A stretch of 64,000 nt of DNA. Origin: an uncultured bacterium (GTDB lineage Bacteria > Planctomycetota > JAJSAM01 > JAJVHW01). A program made the position numbers and the translations under genes. Within the stretch, counting starts at the first letter, position 1; every line of letters starts with the position of its first letter. This document shows positions 26,725-34,744 of this stretch, piece after piece. The DNA lies in NCBI GenBank assembly GCA_937996235.1, contig CALKVK010000011.1, forward strand, positions 124,001-188,000, in the 5' to 3' direction. A model generated the notes under the pieces. That model ran no database searches, was not told where the DNA came from, and saw nothing but the letters and a program-made list of their open reading frames with translations.

Positions 26725-27501
26725 TCAGCGCCGCGACTGCAGCTTCGAGAGGAGACGCAGGATCTCGAGGTAGAGCCAGACGAGCGTGACGAGCAGGCCG
26801 AACGCCGCGTACCACTCCATGTACCGCGGCGCGCCGCGCTGCACGCCGCGCTCGATGAAGTCGAAGTCGAGCACGAGGTTCAGCGCGGCGATCACGACGA
26901 CGAAGACACTGAACGCGATCCCGATCGGGCCGGAGCCGTGGATCAGCGGGATGCCGGTGCCGAAGAAGCTGAGGATCCAGCCGACCAGATAGACGAGCCC
27001 GATGCCCGCCGTGGCCGCGAAGACGCCGAGCTTGAAGTTCTCCGTCGCCTTGATGATCCCGGTCCGATACGCGATCAGCAGACCGCCGAGCGTCCCGAAG
27101 GTCAGCATGACGGCCTGCGGCACGATCCCGGGGAAGCGCACCTCGAACGCGGCCGAGATCGCTCCCAGGAAGACGCCCTCGAGCAGCGCGTAGAGCGGCG
27201 CGAGGAACGGCGACCAGTTCGCGCGGAAGCAGATCGCGATCGCCACGACGAGCGCGGCGATCGCGGAACCGATCGCCCACGGCATGACGGCCGCGAACCC
27301 GCCTTCCCCGGGCAGCAGGACGCGCTGCCAGGTGAACCAGGCCGCCGCGGTCACGAGGGCCAGCAGGATGCCGGTCTTCGTCGCAGTGCCCTCGAGCGAC
27401 ATGGCGGACTCGCGTGCGGGCGCCGGGACGCCAGTGCGCCAGTCGCCGCCGAAGACGCGGTCGCTCAGGACGGGGTTGGACGTGCGGAGCGCTGTCGCCA
27501 T
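26725..27501 (-). CDS. Bax inhibitor-1/YccA-family membrane protein
   Basis: The 258-residue protein starts MATALRTSNPVLSDRVFGG, the usual cytosolic N-terminus of this family. Seven hydrophobic segments follow, including GILLALVTAAAWFTWQ, AIGSAIAALVVAIAICF and GIAFSVFVVVIAALNLVLDF. The conserved acidic residues lie near the last helices (DFDFIERGVQR). Family members are inner-membrane proteins related to calcium-leak channels. The gene is convergent with the secreted protein gene, ten bases away. Confidence 0.9.
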   Translation of the reverse strand: MATALRTSNPVLSDRVFGGDWRTGVPAPARESAMSLEGTATKTGILLALVTAAAWFTWQRVLLPGEGGFAAVMPWAIGSAIAALVVAIAICFRANWSPFLAPLYALLEGVFLGAISAAFEVRFPGIVPQAVMLTFGTLGGLLIAYRTGIIKATENFKLGVFAATAGIGLVYLVGWILSFFGTGIPLIHGSGPIGIAFSVFVVVIAALNLVLDFDFIERGVQRGAPRYMEWYAAFGLLVTLVWLYLEILRLLSKLQSRR

Positions 27502-27556
27502 GTCGGGATGATACGGATGACGCGGCGTGCGCGAACCGTCCGCCGCGCGCCCGGGC

Positions 27557-28885
27557 TCAGAAGTCCCACTCGGGCTCGGGCGCCGGCGACGACTTCTTCC
27601 AGATCATGCCGGCGCCGACCGTCTGGTTGGTCTCGTCGTCGATCAGGATGAACGCGCCCGTGCGGCGGTTGACGGAGTAGTCGTCGCAGAAGACGGGCTT
27701 CTGCACGCGCACGATCACCCGCCCCATCTCGTTCAGCGCGAGCGACTCCGCGCTCTCGTCGCGGTGCAGCGTGTCCACGTCGATGCGGTAGCGCAGCTCC
27801 TTCACGACGGCGCGGACGGCGCTCGTCGTGTGGCGCAGGTGGTAGCGGCGCGAGGAGTCCATCGGCGTCTCGCCCATCCAGCAGACGGTCGCCTCGAACT
27901 CCTTCTCGATGCGCGGCACGTTGTGCGGGCGCACGAGCATGTCGCCGCGGCTGATGTCGATGTCGTCCTCGAGCGTGATGCACACCGACTGCGGCGTCAC
28001 CGCGCTGCGCAGGTCGCCGTCGTACGTGACGATGCGCTGCACGCGGCTCGTGAGCCCCGACGGAAGGTGCACGACCTCCTCGCCGACGGACACCGCGCCC
28101 GACTCGATCTGTCCCATGTAGCCGCGGAAGTCGTGCAGCTCCGGCGTCTGCGGGCGGCTGACGTACTGCACGGGGAAGCGGAAGTCGATCAGGTTGCGGT
28201 CGAACGAGGTCTCGAGGTTCTCGAGCAGGTCGAGCAGCGTCGGGCCGCGGTACCACGGCATGTGGTCGCCGCGCTCGACGACCATGTCGCCGAGCAGCGC
28301 GGACATCGGCAGGTAGCGGATGTCGTGGACCTCGAGCTTCGCGGCCCACTCGCGCATCTCGCCGCGGATCTCCTCGAAGCGCGCCTCGCTCCAGTCCACG
28401 AGGTCCATCTTGTTGACCGCGACGATCAGGTGCGGGATGCCGAGCAGCGACGAGATGAACGCATGGCGCTTGGTCTGCGTCAGGATGCCGTTGCGGGCGT
28501 CCACGAGGATGATCGCCACCTCGGCCGTCGAGGCGCCCGTGACCATGTTGCGCGTGTACTGGATGTGCCCCGGCGTGTCGGCCAGGATGAAGCTGCGCCG
28601 CGGCGTCGAGAAGTAGCGGTACGCGACGTCGATCGTGATGCCCTGCTCGCGCTCGGCCTTGAGGCCGTCGGTGATGAGCGCGAGGTCGACGCCCGTGCCG
28701 CCCTTGCGCTTGTTGACCTCCTCCACGTGCTGGAGCTGGTCCTCGAAGACCTGCTTCGTGTCCACGAGCAGGCGCCCGATCAGCGTGGACTTCCCGTCGT
28801 CCACGCTGCCCGCGGTCGCGAGGCGGAGGAGCTCGATCTTGCGCCCGAACACGCGGGCGGCGGCGTCGGTCGGCGAGTGGGCCAC
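27557..28885 (-). CDS. cysN: Sulfate adenylyltransferase large (GTPase) subunit
   Basis: CysN hydrolyses GTP to drive APS formation by CysD. The 442-residue protein has the G1 P-loop GSVDDGKSTLIGRLL, the switch region GITIDVAYRYF, DTPGH and NKMD, then EF-Tu-like beta-barrel domains. There is no APS-kinase (CysC) fusion. The GTG at 28885-28883 overlaps the cysD TAG stop by one base, which fixes the start. The gene is compact beside the E. coli protein (about 475 residues). Confidence 0.96.
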   Translation of the reverse strand: MAHSPTDAAARVFGRKIELLRLATAGSVDDGKSTLIGRLLVDTKQVFEDQLQHVEEVNKRKGGTGVDLALITDGLKAEREQGITIDVAYRYFSTPRRSFILADTPGHIQYTRNMVTGASTAEVAIILVDARNGILTQTKRHAFISSLLGIPHLIVAVNKMDLVDWSEARFEEIRGEMREWAAKLEVHDIRYLPMSALLGDMVVERGDHMPWYRGPTLLDLLENLETSFDRNLIDFRFPVQYVSRPQTPELHDFRGYMGQIESGAVSVGEEVVHLPSGLTSRVQRIVTYDGDLRSAVTPQSVCITLEDDIDISRGDMLVRPHNVPRIEKEFEATVCWMGETPMDSSRRYHLRHTTSAVRAVVKELRYRIDVDTLHRDESAESLALNEMGRVIVRVQKPVFCDDYSVNRRTGAFILIDDETNQTVGAGMIWKKSSPAPEPEWDF

Positions 28886-29790
28886 TAGAAGTACCCGTCC
28901 TTCTTCTTGTCTTCCATCGAGGCGGCGCCCTGGTCGACGAGGCGCGTCTCGCGCTCGCTGCGCGTGGCGGTGAGCGCCTCCGCGACGATCTCCTCGAGCG
29001 TCGTCGCGGTGGAGCGCACCGCACCGGTGCACGTCATGCAGCCGAGCGTGCGGAAGCGGCAGACGACCTTCTGCGGCACCTCGCCCGGCTGGAGCAGGCG
29101 CTTCTCCTGCGCGGAGAGCAGCACGCCGCTGCGCTCGACGACCTCACGCTCCGCGGCGAAGTAGAGCGGGACGATCTCGATGTCCTCCTGGCGGATGTAC
29201 TGCCAGATGTCCGCCTCGGTCCAGTTGGACAGCGGGAAGACGCGGATCGACTCGCCCTCGTGGATGCGCGTGTTGTAGAGATTCCAGAGCTCGGGGCGCT
29301 GGTTCTTGGGGTCCCACGCGCCGAACTCGTCGCGGAAGCTGAAGACGCGCTCCTTCGCGCGCGAGCGCTCCTCCTCGCGCCGCGCGCCGCCGATGGCGGC
29401 GTCGAAGCCGTGCTTCGAGAGCGCCTTCAGCAGCCCCTCGGTCTTCAGGACCTTCGAGCAGTGGGCGCACACGCGGGCCGGGTTCGAGAAGTCGGGGAGG
29501 CAGGCCATGCCCTCCTCGTTCTTCTCGACGATCAGCCGGAAGCCGCGCTCCTCGGCGATGCGCGCGCGGAACGCGTACATCTCCGGGAACTTCATGCCCG
29601 TGTCCACGTGGAGCAGCGGGAACGGGATCGGGCCGGGGTGGAACGCCTTCTCGGCGAGGCGCAGGAGCACGCTCGAGTCCTTGCCGATCGACCACAACAT
29701 CACGGGGTTGCGGAAGCACGCCGCGACCTCTCGGAAGATGTGGATCGACTCGGCCTCGAGCTGCTGGAGGTGCGTGAGCGTGTTCGGCAT
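28885..29790 (-). CDS. cysD: Sulfate adenylyltransferase small subunit
   Basis: CysD makes adenosine 5'-phosphosulfate from sulfate and ATP in assimilatory sulfate reduction. At 301 residues it matches E. coli CysD in length. The PP-loop is MLWSIGKDSSVLLRLAEKA, followed by PFPLLHVDTGMKFPEMY and the conserved GARREEERSRAKERVFSFRD. The ATG at 29790 begins MPNTLTHLQQLEAESIHIFR, the usual N-terminus. It is translationally coupled to cysN. A 236-bp repeat element occupies most of the upstream region. No cysC, cysH or cysI is nearby. Confidence 0.97.
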   Translation of the reverse strand: MPNTLTHLQQLEAESIHIFREVAACFRNPVMLWSIGKDSSVLLRLAEKAFHPGPIPFPLLHVDTGMKFPEMYAFRARIAEERGFRLIVEKNEEGMACLPDFSNPARVCAHCSKVLKTEGLLKALSKHGFDAAIGGARREEERSRAKERVFSFRDEFGAWDPKNQRPELWNLYNTRIHEGESIRVFPLSNWTEADIWQYIRQEDIEIVPLYFAAEREVVERSGVLLSAQEKRLLQPGEVPQKVVCRFRTLGCMTCTGAVRSTATTLEEIVAEALTATRSERETRLVDQGAASMEDKKKDGYF

Positions 29791-29858
29791 GCGGTCCGGC
29801 TCCCGGAGCCCTGGCCGGGGCACGAAGGCGCCCCGGTCGAGGCCAAGCGGCCCATGGT

Positions 29859-30094
29859 AGCCCGGCCCGTTCACGAGGCTCGCGCAGTTCGTCGCGAGGC
29901 CCGCCCCGCGCACGTGGCGCACGTCGGTCGCGGCGTGCGTCGTACGCGAGGCAGGCGTCGCCCTGAACGCGGCCGCAGCGTCGCGAACAAGGCGCCGAGG
30001 CGACGGCGACGTGGTGGCGTCGCGGAGCCGAGGCAACACAGGGCGCGGCACTGCGGACCGTTCAGGTGCGTGAGCGTCGTGAATGGTCCGGGCT
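29859..30094. mobile_element. 236-bp terminal-inverted-repeat element (MITE-like), copy 1
   Basis: The ends AGCCCGGCCCGTTCACGA (29859) and, inverted, AGCCCGGACCATTCACGA (30094) match at 16 of 18 positions. Inner sequence, including GGCGCCGAGGCGACGGCGAC and GAGCCGAGGCAACAC, is shared with the copy at 57580-57815. No coding capacity is credible. It fills most of the 400-base gap between cysD and the divergent membrane protein gene, so it probably separates or alters the cysDN promoter. Confidence 0.75.
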
Positions 30095-30190
30095 GTACAT
30101 CGGACGGAGCGCCGCCCGAGCTTGCGCAGGGCGGCGGGGGGCAGGCGGGAGACGTGGGCGGCGGCGCCGCGTCCGGGCGATCATCGGCGC

Positions 30191-30760
30191 GTGGACCTGA
30201 CGAACCTGCCGGTCTGGCTGATGGTCGGGCTGATCTTCTGCGCCCGCGTCGCGGACGTCTCGCTCGGCACGCTGCGCACGCTGCTCGTGTTCCGCAGCTA
30301 CCGCGCGCTGGCGTTCTGCATCGGCTTCGTCGAGACGTGCGTGTGGCTCCTCGCGGCCGGACAGGTGATCGGGAACCTCGACGCCTGGTACCTCGCGGTG
30401 GCCTACGCGCTGGGCTTCGCCACCGGCAACGTGGTGGGCATCTGGCTCGAGTCGAAGCTGGCCGTCGGGTCGGAGCTCGTGCGCGTCATCTCGCACGCTC
30501 CGGGGCGCGGGCTCGCGGCGACGCTGCGCGCGGCCGGCCACGAGGTGATCGAGCTCGCCGGCGACGCGGGACGCGGCGGCGCGGTCGAGGTGCTGCTGAT
30601 CGTGGAGCGCAGGCGGCGCATCCCCGAACTGCTGCGGCGCGTCGGCGACGTGGACCCGGACGCGGTGTGCACGCGCAACGACGTGCGGCACGCCAGCGCC
30701 GGTCCGCCCGCCGCGCGGCGCTCGCTGTGGCCGCTGCGTGCGCTGCTCAAGCGGAAGTGA
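30191..30760 (+). CDS. UPF0316/DUF2179-type membrane protein
   Basis: The 189-residue protein has three N-terminal hydrophobic segments. These include VWLMVGLIFCARVADVSLGT, then LRTLLVFRSYRALAFCIGFV and WYLAVAYALGFATGNVVGI. A cytosolic C-terminal domain follows (SELVRVISHAPGRGLAATLR onwards). The ARVxDVSLGTLRTL start and the GFATGNxVG loop are hallmarks of the YebE/UPF0316 family, whose C-terminal DUF2179 domain is of unknown role. The GTG at 30191 lacks a clear Shine-Dalgarno and is chosen by family alignment. Confidence 0.85.
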   Translation: MDLTNLPVWLMVGLIFCARVADVSLGTLRTLLVFRSYRALAFCIGFVETCVWLLAAGQVIGNLDAWYLAVAYALGFATGNVVGIWLESKLAVGSELVRVISHAPGRGLAATLRAAGHEVIELAGDAGRGGAVEVLLIVERRRRIPELLRRVGDVDPDAVCTRNDVRHASAGPPAARRSLWPLRALLKRK

Positions 30761-30806
30761 CGGCGACGCAGCGCGGACCGCGGCCGCGAGGACGCGCCGA
30801 CGGCGC

Positions 30807-31355
30807 TCAGGCGAACGCGGGCTCGCGGCGCGCGCCGAGCACGCACTCCCAGACGTCGCTGCACTCGCCGGGGGGCGCGAGCTCCAGCTCGACGGCGAGC
30901 GGCAGCCCGACGACGCAGCGCGCCCACTGCTCGAGATCGCACTGCGCGGCCCCGCGCCTGCGCGAGAGCAGGATCGCGGCGGCGTCGCCGTGCTCCGGCA
31001 GGCGCGCGAGCAGTTCCCCGCTGAGCGCGTCCACGGCGCGGCGCACGTAGCGCGCCCGGCCGGCGCACTCGACCATCCAGACGACGCGCCGCCGCTCGCC
31101 GCGCCCGCACACCGCGAGCTCGACGTCCACGACGGACGCAGCGGCCTCCACGACGTCCGCGACCTCGCGGACGGCGGCGGAGGGCGGCACCAGGTCGGCC
31201 GCGACCAGCGGCACGATGGGCACGCCCGCGAGCGCCTGGAGCGCGACGCGCGACTCCGCTCGCAGGTGCGCGGGGGCCGGCAGGGCGAGGGGCAGCACGG
31301 CATCGCCCACGAGCAGCGACTCGGCGCTCCCGAGGCGCCAGCGGATGGTGGTCAT
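30807..31355 (-). CDS. Hypothetical soluble protein
   Basis: The 182-residue protein (MTTIRWRLGSAESLLVGDAV) is rich in Val/Ala, has no signal peptide, and alternates strands and helices, e.g. VVDVELAVCGRGERRRVVWM then VECAGRARYVRRAVDALSGE. It is convergent with the UPF0316-type gene and 47 bases from it. Codon use fits the neighbours and the frame is open throughout, so it is probably real. I do not recognise a family. Confidence 0.65.
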   Translation of the reverse strand: MTTIRWRLGSAESLLVGDAVLPLALPAPAHLRAESRVALQALAGVPIVPLVAADLVPPSAAVREVADVVEAAASVVDVELAVCGRGERRRVVWMVECAGRARYVRRAVDALSGELLARLPEHGDAAAILLSRRRGAAQCDLEQWARCVVGLPLAVELELAPPGECSDVWECVLGARREPAFA

Positions 31356-31454
31356 GGGAACCTCCCGGCGGTCGCGCAGCCTGCCGCCACCGGGATCATC
31401 GGACGCGTCCGTGAGCCCCGCGTGAACCGGCCGCGAGGACTTCGCGCGCGGGCG

Positions 31455-32252
31455 TCACGACGCGAGCCGCAGCTCGTCCGCGACGCGGTGGGCCTCGGCG
31501 ACCACGCGGTCGAGCGCCGGCCCGCGGAAGCGGCGGACGACCATCCCGCCCTCCCAGGCCCAGCACTCGTCGAACGGCCCGCGGAACAGGTGCGAGGGGA
31601 ACGGCGCGCTCGCGCTCGGGTTCTCGTGCACGGTCACGCCGAGCACGAACGCGTCGTCGCCGGCCTCCGCCTGCAGCCGCTCGCACAGCGAGGCGAGCGT
31701 GCCCCGCGAGGGCGACCTGCCGCCGCGCCGCTCCTTGAGCCGCGACCACGCCGCGTCGAACGCCTCGAGCCGCACGCGGCGCCAGCGCAGCGTCACGACC
31801 GCGCCGATGCCGGAGTAGCGCTCGACGAAGCGCGGCGACGGGCTCGTGCAGGAGCCGAGCAGCGCCTCCATGATCCGCTCCGGGCTGGTCACGTCGGTGT
31901 CGGCCGTCGGGCCGGGTCGCAGCACGAGCGCGCACGGCACCTCGTCCACGAACTCCTCGAACTGCTTGCGCCCCGCGTCGAGCTTGCAGCGGATGCGCCG
32001 GTACGGGCGCAGCACGCGCAGGGGCGTCGGCAGCTCGCAGATCTCGTCGCCGAAGTCCTTCACCTCGAGCATGCACGCGGCACCTTCGGCGGCGACGCGG
32101 AAGTCGGGGCGGCGGCGTTTCCCGGGGAGTTCGGGTTCGTACTCCCAGACGTTGCGCTCGGCCCAGCCCCGTACTTCCTCGAAGTAGCGCGCGAGCCAGC
32201 GTTCCCCTTCGGTCTTGAACCGGATGGGTGTCTCCTCCCCCGAGGGGAGCAA
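31455..32252 (-). CDS. PD-(D/E)XK-like nuclease-fold protein, unknown
   Basis: From a TTG start the protein has 265 residues. A helix (EGERWLARYFEEVRGWAERN) precedes RRRPDFRV with Asp50, then LEVKD with Glu63 and Lys65. The spacing D-x12-E-x-K matches the PD-(D/E)XK nuclease core. The C-terminal half is unassigned. No ATG or GTG starts the conserved part. The strongest ribosome site (GGGGGAGGAG) sits just before an ATC at 32225, so the true start is uncertain. Nuclease activity is inferred from motif only. Confidence 0.6.
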   Translation of the reverse strand: MLPSGEETPIRFKTEGERWLARYFEEVRGWAERNVWEYEPELPGKRRRPDFRVAAEGAACMLEVKDFGDEICELPTPLRVLRPYRRIRCKLDAGRKQFEEFVDEVPCALVLRPGPTADTDVTSPERIMEALLGSCTSPSPRFVERYSGIGAVVTLRWRRVRLEAFDAAWSRLKERRGGRSPSRGTLASLCERLQAEAGDDAFVLGVTVHENPSASAPFPSHLFRGPFDECWAWEGGMVVRRFRGPALDRVVAEAHRVADELRLAS

Positions 32253-32374
32253 CTGACGGGTCGCGCAGGGGGTGTGCGCAGAGAGTACCAGATCGCGGGC
32301 GTGTGAAGTCCGTCGGCGGATCTCGCCGGGATCCCGCGAAGCGCGCCGGCCGCCGCGTCCGGCACGGAGCCGCC

Positions 32375-32620
32375 ATGCACGAACTCCTCCGCTACCACGG
32401 CGCCGACATCGCCGGCTTCGTCCTGACGTTCGTCTCGCTGCTGCTGCTCGGCGACCAGCGCCGGAGCGGGTTCCTGGTGGGCGCGTTCGGCAGCGTCGCG
32501 TGGGTCTGGTTCGGGGCGCAGACGGGGAGCCTGCCGACGCTCGTCGCGAACTGCGTGTTCCTGCTGCTCGGGCTGCGCGGCTTCGTGCGCTGGAGGCGCG
32601 GCGCGGGCAGCGCCGGCTGA
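32375..32620 (+). CDS. Small three-helix membrane protein
   Basis: The 81-residue protein starts MHELLRYHGADIAGFVLTFV and shows three short hydrophobic helices (GFVLTFVSLLLLG, GFLVGAFGSVAWVWFGAQ, LPTLVANCVFLLLGLRGF) with a basic tail. The W-x-W/GxxxGSLPTLxxN pattern resembles the half-transporter-like small proteins related to PnuC/SemiSWEET. No substrate can be assigned. It diverges from the PD-(D/E)XK-like gene. Confidence 0.75.
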   Translation: MHELLRYHGADIAGFVLTFVSLLLLGDQRRSGFLVGAFGSVAWVWFGAQTGSLPTLVANCVFLLLGLRGFVRWRRGAGSAG

Positions 32621-32696
32621 CGGCGCAGCGCGTGCCCAGATCGCGCGCACGGCGCGCGCGCCCCGTAGCCTGCCCGGACCTGCGGAGACCGGAACC

Positions 32697-32864
32697 ATGG
32701 ACAAGCGTGCGAAGAAGCGCATCGAGGGCCTGCGGACGAAGATCGCGACGCTCCGCAAGAAGCTCGCGGGCGCGCGGGAGCAGGCGGACGACCCGGGCGA
32801 GGCGAAGCGCATCGAGGCCGAGATCGCGCAGTGCGAGGCGGAGATCGCGAAGCTGAAGGCGTGA
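32697..32864 (+). CDS. MDKRAKK-type small coiled-coil protein
   Basis: The 55-residue frame starts ATG at 32697 and ends TGA at 32862-32864. It reads MDKRAKKRIEGLRTKIATLR and continues KKLAGAREQADDPGEAKR, then EAEIAQCEAEIAKLKA: a highly charged two-helix coiled coil. I recall near-identical short proteins in many planctomycete genomes, annotated only as hypothetical. It has no signal peptide. It is followed within 70 bases by the fused ECF sigma factor. Confidence 0.75.
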   Translation: MDKRAKKRIEGLRTKIATLRKKLAGAREQADDPGEAKRIEAEIAQCEAEIAKLKA

Positions 32865-32932
32865 CCCGCGGTGCACCGCAGCGCTCCGCGACCGGTTCGC
32901 CGCCCCGCGGCATCCACACGACGGACGAGCGC

Positions 32933-34744
32933 ATGCGCGACCTGATCCGCACCGTCGACCCCGACGACCTGATGGCCCACCACGAGTGGCTGCGCCGTCT
33001 GGCGCGCCGCCTCGTGTTCGACGACGCCGAGGCCGAGGACGTCGTCCAGGAGACGTGGCTCGCGGCGATCGAGCGGCCGCCGCAGCGGCGCGAGTCGCTG
33101 CGCGCGTGGCTGGCCGCCGTCGCGCGGAACGCGGCGCGTCAGCTCGCGCGCGGCGAGAGCCGGCGCGACGTGCGCGAGCGCGCCGTCGCACGGCCCGAGG
33201 GGCTCGAGGCGACGGCCGACGTCGTCGCGCGCGCCGAGGCGCGGCGCATCCTGACCGAGGCCGCGCTCGCGCTCGACGAGCCCAGCCGCACGACGGTGCT
33301 CCTCCGCTTCTTCGAGGGGCTGCCGCCGCGCGAGATCGCGAAGCGCGAGGGCGTGCCCGTCGAGACCGTGCGTTCGCGCGTGCGGCGCGGCGTGGCCGCG
33401 CTGCGCGAGGCGCTCGACGCGGGGCACGGCGGCGACCGGGGCGCGTGGCTGTCGCTGCTCCTGCCGCTGACGGCGCCGGCGCTCCCGGGTGCCGTCGCGC
33501 CCGGCCGGGTGCCGCAGGACGGGCCGCCGCCGCGCCCCGTCCGCGCGCCGTCGCTCCCCGCCGCGGGCGCCGCGCTCGCGGTCGCCGCGGCGGTCGGGAT
33601 CGGGTTCGTGCTGCGGGGCGCCGCGCCCGACGCGGACCTCGCGCAGCGCGCGGCCGCGCTGCGGGCCGAGGCGGCCGACCTGCGCGGGGCGACCGACGGC
33701 GCGCTCGGACGCGCCGCACGCGCGGAGGCCGAGCTGGCGGAGCTGCGCGCGGCCCGTCCCGGCGCGCCCGCTCCGGCCGCCGCGGCGCGGGGACCGGGCG
33801 CCGCGGCGCCGCCCGTCGTCGAGAGCGCCGCGCGCGGTCCGCGCTTCGCGTTCCCCGGGCACCGCGCCGTGCTCGAGACGGAGGACTGGGCCGCGGCCGG
33901 GCAGGCGCTCGCCGACCTGATCCGCGCGCTGGCGCCCGTGGCCGACCCGCTCGCCTCCGGCGACGCGCCCGAGCCGGAAGACGTCGGCCGCATCCAGGTG
34001 TGCAGCGGTCCGGTGACCGCGCTGGCGCTGCGGTTGCAGCAGGCCGGCCTCGCCACCCCGCTCGCGACGCAGGCGCTCGCGCACCCGGCGGTCTACGCGA
34101 ACCTGCTGCCGCCGACGCTCGCCGCGCTCGGCGTACCGCTGCGCGCGGAGCAGGAGACGGCGCTCGAGCGCGCGGCGCACGACGCGCTGACGGAGCTCGA
34201 GACCGCCCGCGACGAGCTCGGCGAGGGCGCGATCGAGCTCCGGCGCGTGAGCGTCGAGGCCGAGACGCTTGAGCGCTGGCTCGGAGCCGTCGACGCGCTC
34301 CTCGATCCGGCGCAGCGCGACGCGCTCTGCCCCGCCGTGGTGCGCGGCCGGGTGGGCCTCGACGTGGCGGGCGAGGGGCTGCTCTGGCCCGCCGCCGCGC
34401 CGCTCCGCGACGTGCGCGACGCGGACTCGTACGCGCGCGCCCTCGAGCGGCTGCTCGTGGCGCCCGCGTTCCCCGGCGGCACGGCCGAACGCGACGCCGC
34501 GAACGAGATCCTGCGGCGCTGGGCCGCCGGGTTGCCGGCGTCGGCGTTCGCGCAGGTGCGCGACCCGCTGTCGGCGCTCGGCTGCCCTCCGATCGAGCAG
34601 TGCGCGTACTGGGCCGAGCGCACGGCCGAACTGCTCGAGGCCCTCCGCGATCACGCTGCGGCGACGGCGCTGCAGCGGCAGATCCTCGCCCGCGCGCTGG
34701 TCCCGTTCCTGCCGTCCACGCAGCCACAGGAGTCGTCCCGATGA
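32933..34744 (+). CDS. ECF sigma factor fused to membrane and C-terminal domain
   Basis: The 603-residue protein has sigma region 2 at about residues 12-80 (FDDAEAEDVVQETWLAAIER) and region 4 at 105-160 (GLPPREIAKREGVPVETVRS, a helix-turn-helix). A Pro-rich linker leads to one membrane helix (209-228), a coiled coil (233-275) and a 320-residue C-terminal domain. That domain ends with GRVGLDVAGEGLLW and CAYWAERTAELLEALR-like segments related to the next gene. No separate anti-sigma factor is encoded; the fused domain may hold the sigma factor at the membrane (inference). The start could also be Met14. Confidence 0.88.
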   Translation: MRDLIRTVDPDDLMAHHEWLRRLARRLVFDDAEAEDVVQETWLAAIERPPQRRESLRAWLAAVARNAARQLARGESRRDVRERAVARPEGLEATADVVARAEARRILTEAALALDEPSRTTVLLRFFEGLPPREIAKREGVPVETVRSRVRRGVAALREALDAGHGGDRGAWLSLLLPLTAPALPGAVAPGRVPQDGPPPRPVRAPSLPAAGAALAVAAAVGIGFVLRGAAPDADLAQRAAALRAEAADLRGATDGALGRAARAEAELAELRAARPGAPAPAAAARGPGAAAPPVVESAARGPRFAFPGHRAVLETEDWAAAGQALADLIRALAPVADPLASGDAPEPEDVGRIQVCSGPVTALALRLQQAGLATPLATQALAHPAVYANLLPPTLAALGVPLRAEQETALERAAHDALTELETARDELGEGAIELRRVSVEAETLERWLGAVDALLDPAQRDALCPAVVRGRVGLDVAGEGLLWPAAAPLRDVRDADSYARALERLLVAPAFPGGTAERDAANEILRRWAAGLPASAFAQVRDPLSALGCPPIEQCAYWAERTAELLEALRDHAAATALQRQILARALVPFLPSTQPQESSR

